DNA from: Sipunculus nudus
Lineage: Eukaryota; Annelida; Sipuncula; Golfingiida; Sipunculidae
Direction: 5' to 3'
Length of the DNA stretch: 64,000 nucleotides
Assembly (NCBI GenBank): GCA_026874595.1
Contig: CM049318.1
Span: 28,362,956-28,426,955, forward strand
Under the pieces are notes generated by a model. The model was not told the origin of the DNA and did no database searches. It saw only the letters and a list, made by a program, of their open reading frames with translations. Position numbers and translations under genes: made by a program. Shown piece by piece: positions 33,690-46,483 of this stretch. Each line of letters begins with the position of its first letter. The first letter of the stretch is position 1.

Positions 33690-36600
33690 AATGGAGAGGT
33701 ATGTACCATGATTCATAACAATCCACCAAATGCTTCCTGAAATATAAGCTTCTCAGTTTTATTCTATTATAAGCTCTGTGACCTTGAAAAGTAGATCAAG
33801 GTCACCCATCTTCGAACTTGACCGAGATTTTGTCCATATACATCTTCACCAAAGAAATAAAATTCCTATTGCGAATCATTTAAGAGATATCCCGCTCACA
33901 AGGACAAAGTTGAAAAATCCAAGAAAAATTCATTAAAAATCAGAAATTGTAGGTGACGCCCCCAAACTCGTGCAGCAGTTACAGACCATCAGTCCCTATG
34001 ATCATAGTAAGTATTGTGAAAATCCACCAAATGGTTCCTGAGAAATAAGCTTCTAAATGTTTTTTCTATAATCAGCTCTAAAACGTAGAAAAATAGGTCA
34101 AGGTCACCCATCTTCAAACTTGACCGAGATTTTGTCAATATACATCTTCACCAAAAAAATAGTATTCCTACGGTGAATCCTTTTAGAGATATCCCGCTCA
34201 CAAACCCAAAGTTGAAAAATCTGATAAAAATTAATTAAAAATCAGAAATTGTAGGTGGCATCACCAAACTTGTGTAGCAGGTACAGACTATCAGTCCCAA
34301 TAATCATAGTAAGTTTTGTGAAAATCCACCAAATGGTTACTGAGTAATAAGAATCTAAGTGTTTTTCTATAATCAGCTCTAAAATGTAGAACAAGGGACC
34401 TATGGGTCACGACGCTCAGCTGTTATATATGATAAAAAAATATTATTTAGAAATAAGGCACATGCTGGTTTTGTGTGGTAATAAATATAAGCTGTATTAT
34501 GAGTTGTTGTTGTTTAGCTTATGTATGATTTTGATAGTACCTTTGGAGACAGGGAAGAGGATTGATTTCATTTATTTTATTAACAAATGGAGTACTATTG
34601 TCACACAGATTTTGACTTGGCCATATAACTTATAAGCAGAACATATAATATAAGAGTTTAACTATTTATTAAAAAAAATACAAATATTGTCCCAAATATA
34701 ATTTTTATTAAAAATAATAAGAGAATCATATGATTTTTTAAAATGAAATATAACTGATATGATTATTAAAATAATATTAAAGAATATATTCATGAATGCA
34801 TTCATGAATACATTTTGAAAGTATTTGCACAAGTATTCATATATTTTCATTTTTACCTGAATTCCCATTCTTTATGCAAGAAATTTTATAATGGAGTACA
34901 AAATCATATTCGTATTCAAATACAATTACAAAGTATTTGCACCATGTCTGGAATTTATTCAGTTTTCACCAAACAATGATGTTGAGAATCCAGAATATAC
35001 AAAATTCACACATTTAAATAATGATCATAAGTACCTGGTTTTATGGCTTTTATTTATATTAAAAAATAACTGTAAAAAATTCATTTTGGACTAATTTCAC
35101 ATCAATGTACACACTAGACACAGCAGGAATCTAGATTAATATTATCAACTGCATCTTTGTCTAATTTCCTTCATATGATCCCTAATGATTAGTAATGAAT
35201 AATATGATTTACTTCTTTATCATTAAAATTGAACTGAAAAATGCCATAGGTGACTGCATGGTGTTATTTGGAATATGTGACATTCTACCCATCGATACAA
35301 GATTCTTATATCATCAGTAACTGCAAGTTAATTTCCTGTTATTATAAACTAACAAATTCCTTTTTCTATTTTTCTTTAATTTGTTATTAAAAACCAATAA
35401 AAATTTATTAATTTATTGTTTTTTGTTATGTTCTCGGTTAAAACTACTAGATGAGTTGGGTTGGACACCTGGATCAACTGTGGCTTGCCATAAGCTGCCT
35501 GGATTCCATGTATGCCTCGCCTCAAGCGTGCATAATTTGATGAAAGGTCAACAAGGTCAACATACAGGTGACTCAAGAGGGGCTAGAGAGAGCCAAAGTC
35601 TGACAGGGTCTCATAAAAAACATTAATAAAAGCTACAATTTTTGGCCAATTTCTTTCAGCTTTCTAAACTAAAAAGCTGAAATCCTTATGTGTGCATGAT
35701 ATGAAAATTATATCAACAGTGCTCACGGGAAACAAACGTGCCATGGTCACAGTTGGGCAAAATTTAAGGTACTAATTTTATATTTATACTAAATAAAATT
35801 TGAAAAATTCAGAACTAATTTTGGGTATTCAATTGAATCTTGATAAAATAATGTTACATCCCTGACAAGAAAATCTCTAGCTTCAGCAATGCTCTTGTTA
35901 AGGGAGTAAATATATTTCTTGATTTTTTACAAAGTGCATTATGTTTGGGCCCATAACTTAAAACAATTACACAATACTTACATCGTTCTGGCATGTGCAT
36001 AGAGAATGAAAAATATGTATATTATTTATGATTAAAGTCAGATCAGTGGTTTTGATATTAGGCAGTCTTGAAGTGTAACAATGGGTTTTTAATGGAAAAA
36101 TGAAGTTTTTCATTAATATCTCGAATGTCCTAGTGACCAAATTCTTGGCATGGTAGGGCATTTTGGAGACATCTAACTGTATGCCGAATTTAAGGAACTT
36201 AGAGCTGAAGCTGGGGAGCTGAGCTCTTGCAAACTGCATAACACTAGCTTGATGTAAACAATATGTTACATGGTGCTTGAAAACTTGATTAAAATCTACA
36301 GTTTTTGATCAACTGGTTTCAAATTTTTGGTGTTAACAGTTGAAATGCTAACAAAAACATGCTGTGAAAATAAAATCCACAGTACTTACAGGAAAAAAAC
36401 GTGCCATGGTCAAAGTTGGGCAAAATTTAAGGTACCATTTTTTTATTTTTATTAATATTTTAAAAAATTTAAAAGATTTTAATCTAATTTTGGGTATACA
36501 ATTTAATTTTGATTAATTAAAGTTATATTACTGGAAAAAAGGTCAATAGCATTAACATTTTTTGTGTTAAGTGATCAAATATCTTTTCTGATTTTTTACA

Positions 36601-37195
36601 AAATGCATTATGTTTGGGCCCATAACTTTTTTAAATTAAATAATACAGACATAATTTCTGGCATGTACATAGGAACTATATAGAGGAATATTTATGGTAA
36701 ATATGAGGTAAAACAGATGATTGGTTTTGATATTAGGCAGTCCTGAAGTGTGAAAATAGGTTTTTAATAAAAAATTGAGGTTTTTCCTTAATTTCTCAAA
36801 GGAACGAAGTTGCAAACACCCAGTTTTCGGCTTGGTAGGAGATCTTGGGGACATCTAACATTATGCCGAATTTTGGATTCCTAGGTCTAACGGTTTCAAA
36901 ACGTGCCACATCTACGGACGGACGGACAGACGGACGGACGACGGACAATGGACCACGACTATAGCTCAGATGACTTATAGTCAGCTGAGCTAAAAATAGG
37001 TCAAGGTCACCCATCTTCGAACTTGACCCAGATTTTGTCGATATACATCTTTACCCAGGAAATAAAATTCTGATGGTGAATCCTTTTCAAGATATCCCGC
37101 TCACAAGGTAAAAGTTAACGGATGCCGGACGGACGGACGGACGGACGGACAGCTTGGGTGACGACAATAGCCCATCAGCCTAAGGGCTGGGGGCT
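33690..37195 (+). mobile_element. Repeat-core element, family F, 5'-truncated, holding a nested family E copy
   Basis: Units of 303 bp (GTCACCCATCTTC at 33801 and 34104, then at 37006 after the nested element). It ends with (GGAC)n at 37126-37150 and a terminal hairpin TAGCCCATCAGCC / GGGCTGGGGGCTA near 37168-37194. The 5' end with a start hairpin was not found. Confidence 0.7.
34391..36992 (+). mobile_element. Repeat-core element, family E, copy 1 (nested in family F)
   Basis: It starts ACAAGG, then GACC-tatg-GGTC, then GCTCAGCTG. The interior has two related blocks about 650 bp apart (GTGCCATGGTCA near 35739 and 36401). The end has GGACGGACGG..., then hairpin TAGCTCAGATGAC-ttata-GTCAGCTGAGCTA. 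The flanking family F unit (TAGAAAAATAGG when intact) is restored if the element is removed with no duplicated bases. No coding capacity. Confidence 0.85.
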
Positions 37196-37199
37196 AAAA

Positions 37200-37430
37200 A
37201 AGCACTCAACCTGGAAACAAGAGAAAGAGAAAGAGTTGCAAAAGGCAAAAATAAGGCTGTAAATAAAGTGCACCATCAAGCAGCAAAACTTGAGCTGCAA
37301 GAAGCACAAGTAATAAGACTCACACTGGGAGGACTTCTGCCTTGCATAAGAACCTTTGTAATGCAACAAAAAAAAAACAGACACTAAAGATGAACTGTAA
37401 GAGAGCACTCAAGCAGCACAGCACACAACA
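37200..37430 (+). pseudogene. Gypsy-related fragment, repeat of 32275-32430
   Basis: Words such as AAGCACAAGTAATAAGACT, then GCATAAGAACCTTTGTAATG, match 32379-32440 closely. It is not recognisable as a domain alone. 37430-37890 shows no feature. Confidence 0.45.
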
Positions 37431-37892
37431 AGAGGAACGGCCAAACTAATTTGATAGCAACCATAAAAGCACTAGTGGAAGTTCAATCTGTAAACAGATT
37501 GTACTTAGTTCTGTCACATGCTTTCAACCAGAATTGCCTTCAATTACTGATTTCTGAGGAATTTAGTGCAAGTGTCTGACTTTACTTTCGTAGCTCACAT
37601 GTTGGCAGGGCCCACCTAAGAGGGCCTCTTGGGTGAAAGTCAATCATTTTTGCTTCCAAAACATTTGACGTCCGTGCCAGTTTGAATCTTGATCACATGA
37701 TAGAACAACTAACCAGACGTGGCTCTTTCACTGAAGTACAAACACGATGGGTGTGTAAGGGTATTTAATGGTATGTAAAATGACTTTGAAAAACATAAGC
37801 AATACAATGAATGACAGGTGTGCTACAAACCGTGCTATTGATGAACGTCTGGAAAAATAAAAGGGGGCCATTTCAATAAATTCATATGTGCA

Positions 37893-38720
37893 ATGCACCC
37901 ATTGGACACAATTGCAAAATCATGTGACAAAGTTGTTAAAGAATTTGTAAACAAAGAAAATTCAACTGGACTTTGTGCTAAAAAACAAACCCTGCCCTTT
38001 GTAAGTAGAGGTGAAAGCTTGACACATGCACTTGTCAGGTTAACAGCAAAAATATTCCACAACAACAAATATTGCTGCAGTCATGATTTGATGACATACC
38101 TGAAAATGAAAGGGACAATATCAACAGATAGAGTGATTTATTACCACCTACCTCCCAAAGAACTCAGTCCACACACCCCAATATTGAACAGGCTCAGCCT
38201 TTTAGGGGGCGTTTTACAGCTTGTCTGGACAGTAAAGGTTTATCTGTTGGGGCCTCATTGATGAAGGATAAAGGGATCCCAGAGTGATATGGGACAAATT
38301 CCTGAGACAAACGGAAACCAAAGGCTGATTTTCATATTACCTTCAAAGGATAAGCCAAGGCACCAGTGAATCTTTCAGTGACTTTGTGAGCTGTTGCAGA
38401 GAGTTTGAGGACTGGATCACACAGCAAACAATACAGGTACCAAATATCCAGAGCTGCAAAAAGAACTGCTGGGAGAAGATTACAAACTGACCCTTAAGCA
38501 CAACCTTGACCTCGGTTATACTTACTAGGCATCAGTAACCCACTTGCGCCAACTAACTACTGTCAAGTCAGAGGGTTCCACACCTCCCATGGACGTGGTT
38601 CACAAGTAAGATCTGTGTGTTTTAAACTGTGGCTGCCAACAACCCAAGAACCCAAACAAGTGTTCTGCCTATGGGTCTGTGGTGGCGGTGGCAATGTATG
38701 GCTATTCCTGATCATACTAA
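37893..38720 (+). pseudogene. Retroelement gag-like relic
   Basis: The 122-codon frame at 37893-38261 is not recognised. After it, 38340-38600 reads LQRISQGTSESFSDFV, then CREFEDWITQQ and LLGEDYKLTLKHNLDLG in changing frames, like the middle of a gag protein. A glycine-rich CGGGG...W piece near 38680 could be a decayed zinc knuckle. Assignment is weak. Confidence 0.3.
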
Positions 38721-38729
38721 CAGAGGTTT

Positions 38730-41700
38730 CAGCCATGACAGACAAAGGGGCCTCTCAACAGGGGAGAAAGTCCCTCTCCTATGAGAAAAATATGTATTCA
38801 AGCTCGTTCAATCCACAATATCAGTAGTGTTGATGACAATTTGAACACTTAACCAGTGAAATTAAAAATTGTGTCTAGGCTTGAGAAGGATGACATTGAC
38901 AACAGGGACAAGGGTATTTGCAGTGGTCCATGCCAAACTCAGAGATAGAAAGATAACTGCTGATTTCTGCACAAATGTTTATACAGGTCACAAGGTATAT
39001 ACACTAGTGACTACCCATGAGGGATTATCGACACCTATTTCCACAGATACTCAACACTAATTGGTTCCCTTAGCCACTTGCTCTTACGCTGATGGGGACT
39101 GTCCTCGCTGCATACTAAAGTACTGCCATACATACTGAGACAGACATACTGAGAGAGTATGAGGAATTTACTGATGTTACAGTAGCTGCAAACCTTTACA
39201 GTGTTTGTGGAATGCAGGCTATATAATGACAAGTACAGAGTAGACAAGTTACTCCAAAAATATGTGGCTCCAATAGAACATCACAAGTTAGTATGGGCTG
39301 CTATCAAAGACTTGCTATATATCCTTGGGTGGAAATAGGGGTTTTCTTATAAAAAAATAATAAACCTATTGCAATGTTAACATCAGACAGTTAAAACAAA
39401 TTTAACCCAAAAAAGTGACAAATTAACTTAAATCTAAATCTTTTCACTAACAGCAATTTGAGTGCCTGTGCTTGAAGTATATTCAGATATCATCCACCTG
39501 TTATGATGATTCCTGCTTATCTATAAAATAACCTCAATTCTTGTTTATTGGTTAAACTGAATGGTTTGTCTTTGAAACACCATCTGTAACCTCTGGTTAA
39601 CATGATAAATCACTCAGTATAATCTTATTATAAACTTTGCATATTCTGGGGCTTTATAAACTTTGCATATTCTGTTCCAAAGCCCAGTCTTTTTCTTTCA
39701 GGATATATCTATCCAATTAATTTTTACAACTATAATACAGCTGTTATCACAGGAGGCAGCATGTGACTTATGATAAGTATAAGATAGCGTAACTATGCAA
39801 AGGAATTGTCTTGTTTTTGAAGAGCCAAAAAAAAGGATTATTTCCATAAATGTTTATCCCTCTGAAACTTGTTAGAAAAGTCGTCACAAAGTGGTTTGAA
39901 TGTATCACATGTACCAGTCATTGTGACATTAGGCAAAAAAAAAGGATATGGTTCTCAGGCACTTTTTTTTCAGAAATCAGTGCAGGCGGGCGATATTTTA
40001 TTCTTTACCTATTTTTATTTCAATAAAAATTTCATATGATCAGGGAAAAGCATGAAAATAACAGATTTTTTTCCCTTATCAGACAAAAGCACTACATAAC
40101 AAAGGAAAACTGTTCAAAATGTATTATTTTATCTTCTTGAAAGATGAAAATCAAAATTTTTGATGTGAGGGTTAAAATTGACATGGGCAGTGCCTGAAAA
40201 CCTTACCTTTTATTTTTTTGGCCTTATCTACATGCATCCTCAATGGATCTAGTTTAAGGGTTGCAAGCTTAGAATTTTAATGAAACTTTACAATACAATA
40301 TATGTTTTGTCATGTTTCTTTTCAATTTCATCATATAAAATGAAATCATATATGAGTGAGTATTAAACTGCTGCCAGATAATCTCCACAATACTTTGTAT
40401 TGCCACTGGAGCAAAGAAAGGTCACCTTTGGTGCATTTTACGGTAATTATGACAGACCAGGTGGTAGTGTCGCTGAGGATCATGGGATTGCATTGCCGTC
40501 TGGCCTGGAACTCTTGATGATGTCACCTTTTCAAGAATCCTGCCTGTAACAATCAGATTATGTAAATCTGTATGAACCACATCATCAAAGTCATTATTTA
40601 TCTCATTTAAGTTATTGCAATTATTCTTCTAAATTATTAGTGAAAAAGGAAATTCTAGTCTGCGGGCATAAACTGCACTACCGTAGATACTGAAGTACCA
40701 ACAGGGAAGGAATTAAGGCAGTGTTCTTCCTGCATGCTGCTCAGGGTAAGACTTGAAGAAAGACATACATTAACTTCAACTTTTTTATTTCAAGCTTGTT
40801 CTTTCTTCAAGGTACAGAAAAAAAGAAAAGAATTTAACCAGGAGGCTTTGCATATAATATAAACAACATAGTATCATAACCACATTATTTATTTTTTTTC
40901 TAAATCATTGGTCAGGTTTGTGTGGGACTGGTTTTCCATGAGCTGAGTTCAGATTACTCAGTTACTATCTGTATACATATATGATGGGAAATTACACCCT
41001 GCTCTCTTGTGGCCCTCTATTAGCCGACAGTTCTGTCAATGCAACAGTTAGAAGAGATTCTAGCACCAAAACAATTCACTCACATGAAATCCATTTAACA
41101 CCAAAACATTTAACTCACATGAAATCCATTTAAAGAGTTGAGCTGGGGAGGAAGACTTCTAGTACTGGCCACCAGGTGGCGTAACATGTCTAAGCAGGTT
41201 GCGTGAAGCAGCTGTATACTGCCAACAGACATGTCACGATTCCACTGATCACATATACTGAAAGTAAAACAGATATCTTATGTATATATCACTGTAGGAA
41301 AATTGTACTACCAATGAAAACAAAAGTAATACATTATATTTCACATATATTATTACACACATTGAATTATATAAATTATCTAGTTGTACAAACAATCTAC
41401 AAAAGACAGAGGTTAATATTCCTACATATCCTATGATGTAGGATGTGCAATAAGATGTTTAAAATACTGGTTAAGTATAAGTGAATGTATGACAATCAGG
41501 CTACAGCACCATAAATCAATAATTTACTTGTATTATAGACTAATTTTTTATAGTTTTTACAAAATGAAACTGTATGAACAGCAATTACATAAACACCTAG
41601 CTAGATGATTGACAAGGTACATTCAAATCATACCCTGTCCATTATTTCCAGACTATCCTTGGGTGTAGGTTGTAACATTAGGTATTGTATAATATTAATT

Positions 41701-42261
41701 TATTTTTGAGACAATTAGAGAGTCCTAACAATCAAATTCATGGAATTTATGTCCTCCTGCTTCGCCTCTTGTTATTTTAGCTTCCTGTGATCTTCATACT
41801 TGCCTTCTCAATATGTTTTAGTTTTTATTTTCCCCTGAAGATGCCTCCACATGTCATAGTGCCTGTGTTTAAGTTTTCATTGTCACCTGAGATGTCTCGA
41901 CATGCCATAATTTTTGTTGTGAATAGGGAACAAAAGTGAAATTTTTGTTTTGTTTTGGAGCGCGTGATAATAAAATTTCAAACAGACACTCAAAAACAAA
42001 TTCCAACCAAGGTATGCATAAGAGCAATCACTGACCAAAATCTGAATGAAATCAGAATATATTTAGGAAAGTTATCACACAGAAACTAAAACCTGAAGGA
42101 CGGACAAACAGACAGGCAGACAGACAGACAAACCCATATCAATGTTCTGCAGAAGCGAGGGGCAACAAACACAAATCCTAACCATTAATCATATACTTAT
42201 TTACTTAATGTTACTGACAGAGCAGTTTTTCAGAGATAACTTAAAAGTATTTCTTGTAAAA
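38730..42261. other. Long A+T-rich stretch, no gene recognised
   Basis: No ORF with a recognisable motif on either strand. 40380-40560 is more complex, but three-frame translations on the minus strand did not match the expected missing UBE3D exon. A local duplication (TTATAAACTTTGCATATTCTG, near 39629 and 39656) is present. Confidence 0.4.
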
Positions 42262-44877
42262 ACAAGGGACCTATGGGTCACGACGCTCAGCTGTTATATA
42301 TGATAAAAAAATATTATTTAGAAATGAGGCACATGCTGGTTTTGTGTGGTAATAAATATAAGCTGTATTATGAGTTGTTGTTGTTTAGCTTATGTATGAT
42401 TTTGATAGTACCTTTGGAGACAGGGAAGAGGATTGATTTCATTTATTTTATTAACAAATGGAGTACTATTGTCACACAGATTTTGACTTGGCCATATAAC
42501 TTATAAGCAGAACATAAAATATAAGAGTTTAACTATTTATTAAAAAAAATTACAAATATTGTCCCAAATATAATTTTTATAAAAAATAATAAGAGAATCA
42601 TATGATTTTTTTAAATGAAATATAACTGATATGATTATTAAAATAATTAAAGAATATATTCATGAATGCATTCATGAATACATTTTGAAAGTATTTGCAC
42701 GAGTATTCATATACTTTCATTTTTACCTGAATTCCTATTCTTTATGCAAGAAACATATAATGGAGTACATAATCATATTCGTATTTAAATACAATTACAA
42801 AGTATTCACACCATGTCTGGTATTTATTCAGTTTCACCAACCAATGATGTTGAGAATCCAGAATATACAAAATTCACACATTTAAATAATGATCATAAGT
42901 ACCTGGTTTTATGGTTTTTATTTATATTAAAAAATAACTGTAAAAAATTCATTTTGGACTAATTTCACATCAATGTACACACTAGACACAGTAGGAATCT
43001 AGATTAATATTATCAACTGCATCTTTGTCTATCATTAATTTCCTTCATATGATCCCTAATGATTAGTAATGAATAATATGATTTACTTCTTTATCATTAA
43101 AATTGAACTGAAAAATGCCATAGGTGACTGCATGGTGTTATTTGGAATATGTGACATTCTACCCATCGATACAAGATTCTTATATCATCAGTAACTGCAA
43201 GTTAATTTCCTGTTATTATAAACTAACAAATTCCTTTTCTATTTTTCTTTAATTTGTTATTAAAAACCAATAAAAATTTATTAATTTATTGTTTATTGTT
43301 ATGTTGTTGGTTAAAACTACTAGATGAGTTGGGTTGGACACCTGGATCAACTGTGGCTGGCCATAAGCTGCCTGGATTCCTGTATGCCTCGCCTCAAGCA
43401 TGGATAATTTGATGAAAGGTCAACAAGGTCAACATACAGGTGACTCAAGAGGGGCTGGAGAGAGCCAAAGTCTGACAGGGTCTCATAAAAAACATTAATA
43501 AAAGCTACAATTTTTGGCCAATTTCTTTCAGCTTTCTAAACTAAAAAGCTGAAATCCTAATGTGTGCATGATATGAAAATTATATCAACAGTGCTCACAG
43601 GACACAAACGTGCCATGGTCACAGTTGGGCAAAATTTAAGGTACTAATTTTATATTTATACTAATAACTTATAAAATTTGAAAAATTCAGAACTAATTTT
43701 GGGTATTCAATTGAATCTTGATTAAATAATGTTACATCCCTGACAAAAAAATCTCTAGCTTCAGCAATGCCCTTGTTAAGGGAGTAAATATATTTCTTGA
43801 TTTTTTACAAAGTGCATTATGTTTGGGCCCATAACTTAAAACAATTACGCAATACTGACATCATTCTGGCATGTGCATAGAGAATGAAAAATATGTATAT
43901 TATTTATGATTAAAGTCAGATCAGTGGTTTTGATATTAGGCAGTCTTGAAGTGTAACAATGGGTTTTTTAATGGAAAAATGAAGTTTTTCATTAATATCT
44001 CAAAGGTATTAAGTCCTAGTGACCAAATTCTTGGCATGGTAGGGGATTTTGGAGACATCTAACTGTATGCCGAATTTAAGGAACTAAGAGCTGAAGCTGG
44101 GGAGCTGAGCTCTTGCAAACTGCATAACACTAGCTTGATGTAAACAATATGTTACATGGTGCTTCAAAACTTATTAAAATCTACAGTTTTTGATCAACTG
44201 GTTTCAAATTTTTGGTGTTAACAGTTGAAATGCTAACAAAAACATGCTGTGAAAATTGAATCCACAGTACTTACAGGAAAAAAACGTGCCATGGTCAAAG
44301 TTGGGCAAAATTAAAGGTACCAATTTTTTATTTTTATTAATATTTTAGAAAATTTAAAAGATTTTCATCTAATTTTGGGTTTACAATTTAATTTTGATTA
44401 ATTAAAGTTATATTACTGGAAAAAAGGTTGATAGCTTTAACATTTTTTGTGTTAAGTGATCAAATATCTTTCCTGATTTTTTACAAAATGCATTATGTTT
44501 GGGCCCATAACTTTTTTAAATTAAATAATACAGACATAATTTCTGGCATGTACATAGGAACTATTAAGAGGAATATTTATGGTAAATATGAGGAAATACA
44601 GATGAGTGGTTTTGATATTAAACAGTCCTGAAGTGTGAAAATAGGTTTTTAATAAAAAATTGAGGTTTTTCCTTAATTTCTCAAAGGAACGAAGTTGCAA
44701 AGACCCAGTTTTCGGCTTGGTAGGAGATCTTGGGGACATCTAACATTATGCCGAATTTTGGATTCCTAGGTCTTACAGTTTCAAAACGTGCCACATCTAC
44801 GGACGGACGGACAGACGGACGGACGACGGACAATGGACCACGACTATAGCTCAGATGACTTATAGTCAGCTGAGCTA
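42262..44877 (+). mobile_element. Repeat-core element, family E, copy 2
   Basis: Nearly identical to copy 1 along its whole length, including the ACAAGG start, both internal blocks, the GGAC microsatellite and the TAGCTCAG...CTGAGCTA end hairpin. The differences are scattered substitutions and small indels. It is followed by ACTAGTAAATAC. Confidence 0.85.
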
Positions 44878-45369
44878 ACTAGTAAATACTGACTGCTAAA
44901 ACTTTTGACAGGGTCATTTATTTTTAATTTTTAATTTCATTTTTGTGAAAGTCTATGCGTTCCTATATAATTCTTCACTAAAGTATGTACATTTGAGGTT
45001 CAGATTTTGGTTTGGAACCATGTGACATGGAGATAGCACATGCTTCCTGCCAGCTTATAAACTGATGTCAACGAGGTTTGTGTCTACCACATATGCAGGT
45101 CTTGGGTGTAGTCAACCCCATTGCTGGGTCATTAAACCAAGGATACTCCTTTCAAAAGCTACACTTGTTTATGAGTGATACATGGCCACAGGGCATAGCC
45201 TTCCCATAAAGCCTGCAGAGCACTCATCCTGGGTTCTCCCCAGCTGAGATACAAACTCTCAGTCTCCTGGCTTTCAGTTCTGTACTCTAACCTGAGGCCA
45301 CAGAAGCTGCTGACAGGGTTATTTTTTTTAAATCTAAACAAGAGCAACACAAACATGCATAATATGCCA

Positions 45370-45800
45370 GTTGTGTATCTGGTGACCTCTGACCTAATTT
45401 AATATGCGAGAATTTTTGTGAAAAAGTATTCAGGTGGGAAACTCTATTGGTAAATATGTATGATGAGTTTCATGAAAATCCATAGGATTTTTGGAAAGTC
45501 ACAAAGGTGCCTCCAAAGTGCAGTGACCTCTGACCTCATTAAATATGCATAGATTTTGCTGGGAATCGAACTTAGGTGAGATATTTTATTGATTAACATT
45601 TCTGATGAGTTTAATCAAAATCCTTTATATTCTTCATAAATTATCATGGCAACACCACAAAGTAGCCTCGTGACCCGTGACCTTATTAGATATGCAGAGA
45701 TGTTGCCCATGATCAAATGCAAGCAAGATAATCTGTTGGTAAGTAGTTACGGTGAGCCATGAAAATCCATCAAAGCCCCAGCTAGTTGTTGCAGTGACAA
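45370..45800 (+). repeat. Repeat family G, about 140-bp units
   Basis: GACCTCTGACCT..TT.AATATGC recurs at about 45385, 45525 and, decayed, 45665, each followed by a segment with GATGAGTTT..T.AAAATCC. The same repeat occurs at 60470-60514 and 62259-62680, where a family A element interrupts it. Confidence 0.75.
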
Positions 45801-46051
45801 TAAAAGTAAACAGATAGATGCTAAGACAGATGGTGGTTATACTATAATACTCCCGTCATATAAAGGGCATATAAACAAGGGGAAAGGTGTACTTTTTACA
45901 TGGCGGAAACCAGGCCCAGCCAGCTTCTTCAACAATGTCAAAGGGGATAGCCATGGTAATTTTAGTGTATTTTGGTCAGCAGAGCAACAGCACCCATGCC
46001 CACTTGGGGACAAATGCCTGAGCACATCAGCCACCAGCATGCAGACAGTTT

Positions 46052-46257
46052 GATGCTATAGCCTAGAACCCTTTCAATGAACAATATGACAGCAATTGTA
46101 GGTGTCTTCAACAGTGAGGGTAATTGTTTTGTGCACAAGGAAACACAATCTGGTGATGCTATAGCCTAGAACCCTTACAATGAACAATTTGAGAGCAACT
46201 GTAGGTGTCTTCAACAGTGAGGGTAATTGTTTTGTGTACAAGGAAACACAGTCTGGT
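46052..46257 (+). repeat. 103-bp tandem duplication
   Basis: GATGCTATAGCCTAGAACCC recurs at 46052 and 46155, with GTAGGTGTCTTCAACAGTGA in each. Confidence 0.9.
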
Positions 46258-46355
46258 GAATGGTGAACATGGGCTTGTAAAGTAGCACTTGTGGCATGGT
46301 AAACTCAGCAGTTCATGTAAATTAACAGTACATAAGACTGCTGATTGGTACTCAC

Positions 46356-46483
46356 TCTTTATTTCGGTGATTCAAGCAGTCTTTATATAAGACTTTCATC
46401 ACAGTTTGAGGTGTCAGCGTCACCTGACCATCTGGTGAACTTGATCCCTGGCAGATCTGGGCCTTTGGTTCAAACATCCAAAC
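46356..46483 (-). CDS. UBE3D: UBE3D exon e (last found)
   Basis: Acceptor ATATTTCAG and donor AAAGA|GTGAGT. It reads VWMFEPKAQICQGSS, then TLTPQTVMKVLYKDCLNHRN. KVLY...R.K fits the vertebrate KVLY...SRNEK. It ends with two bases of a codon, so another exon should follow to the left. Confidence 0.8.

Noticed and set aside
34402-34635. 77-codon ORF repeated at 42273-42506, possibly a conserved small protein
   Set aside because: It is the same DNA repeated as part of family E copies; the composition is A+T-driven and the frame is not kept in copy 3.
40380-40560. Candidate for the missing last UBE3D exon (minus strand)
   Set aside because: An acceptor-like TTACAG is present, but the following reading (RILEKVTSSRVPGQ) does not match the expected sequence.
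45159-45356. Possible tRNA-derived SINE
   Set aside because: Some words resemble tRNA-like text, but no convincing A and B boxes or cloverleaf could be drawn.
45837-46060. Candidate for the missing last UBE3D exon (minus strand)
   Set aside because: All three frames lack the expected LP....C..LL and N.F.V pattern and have no fitting acceptor.
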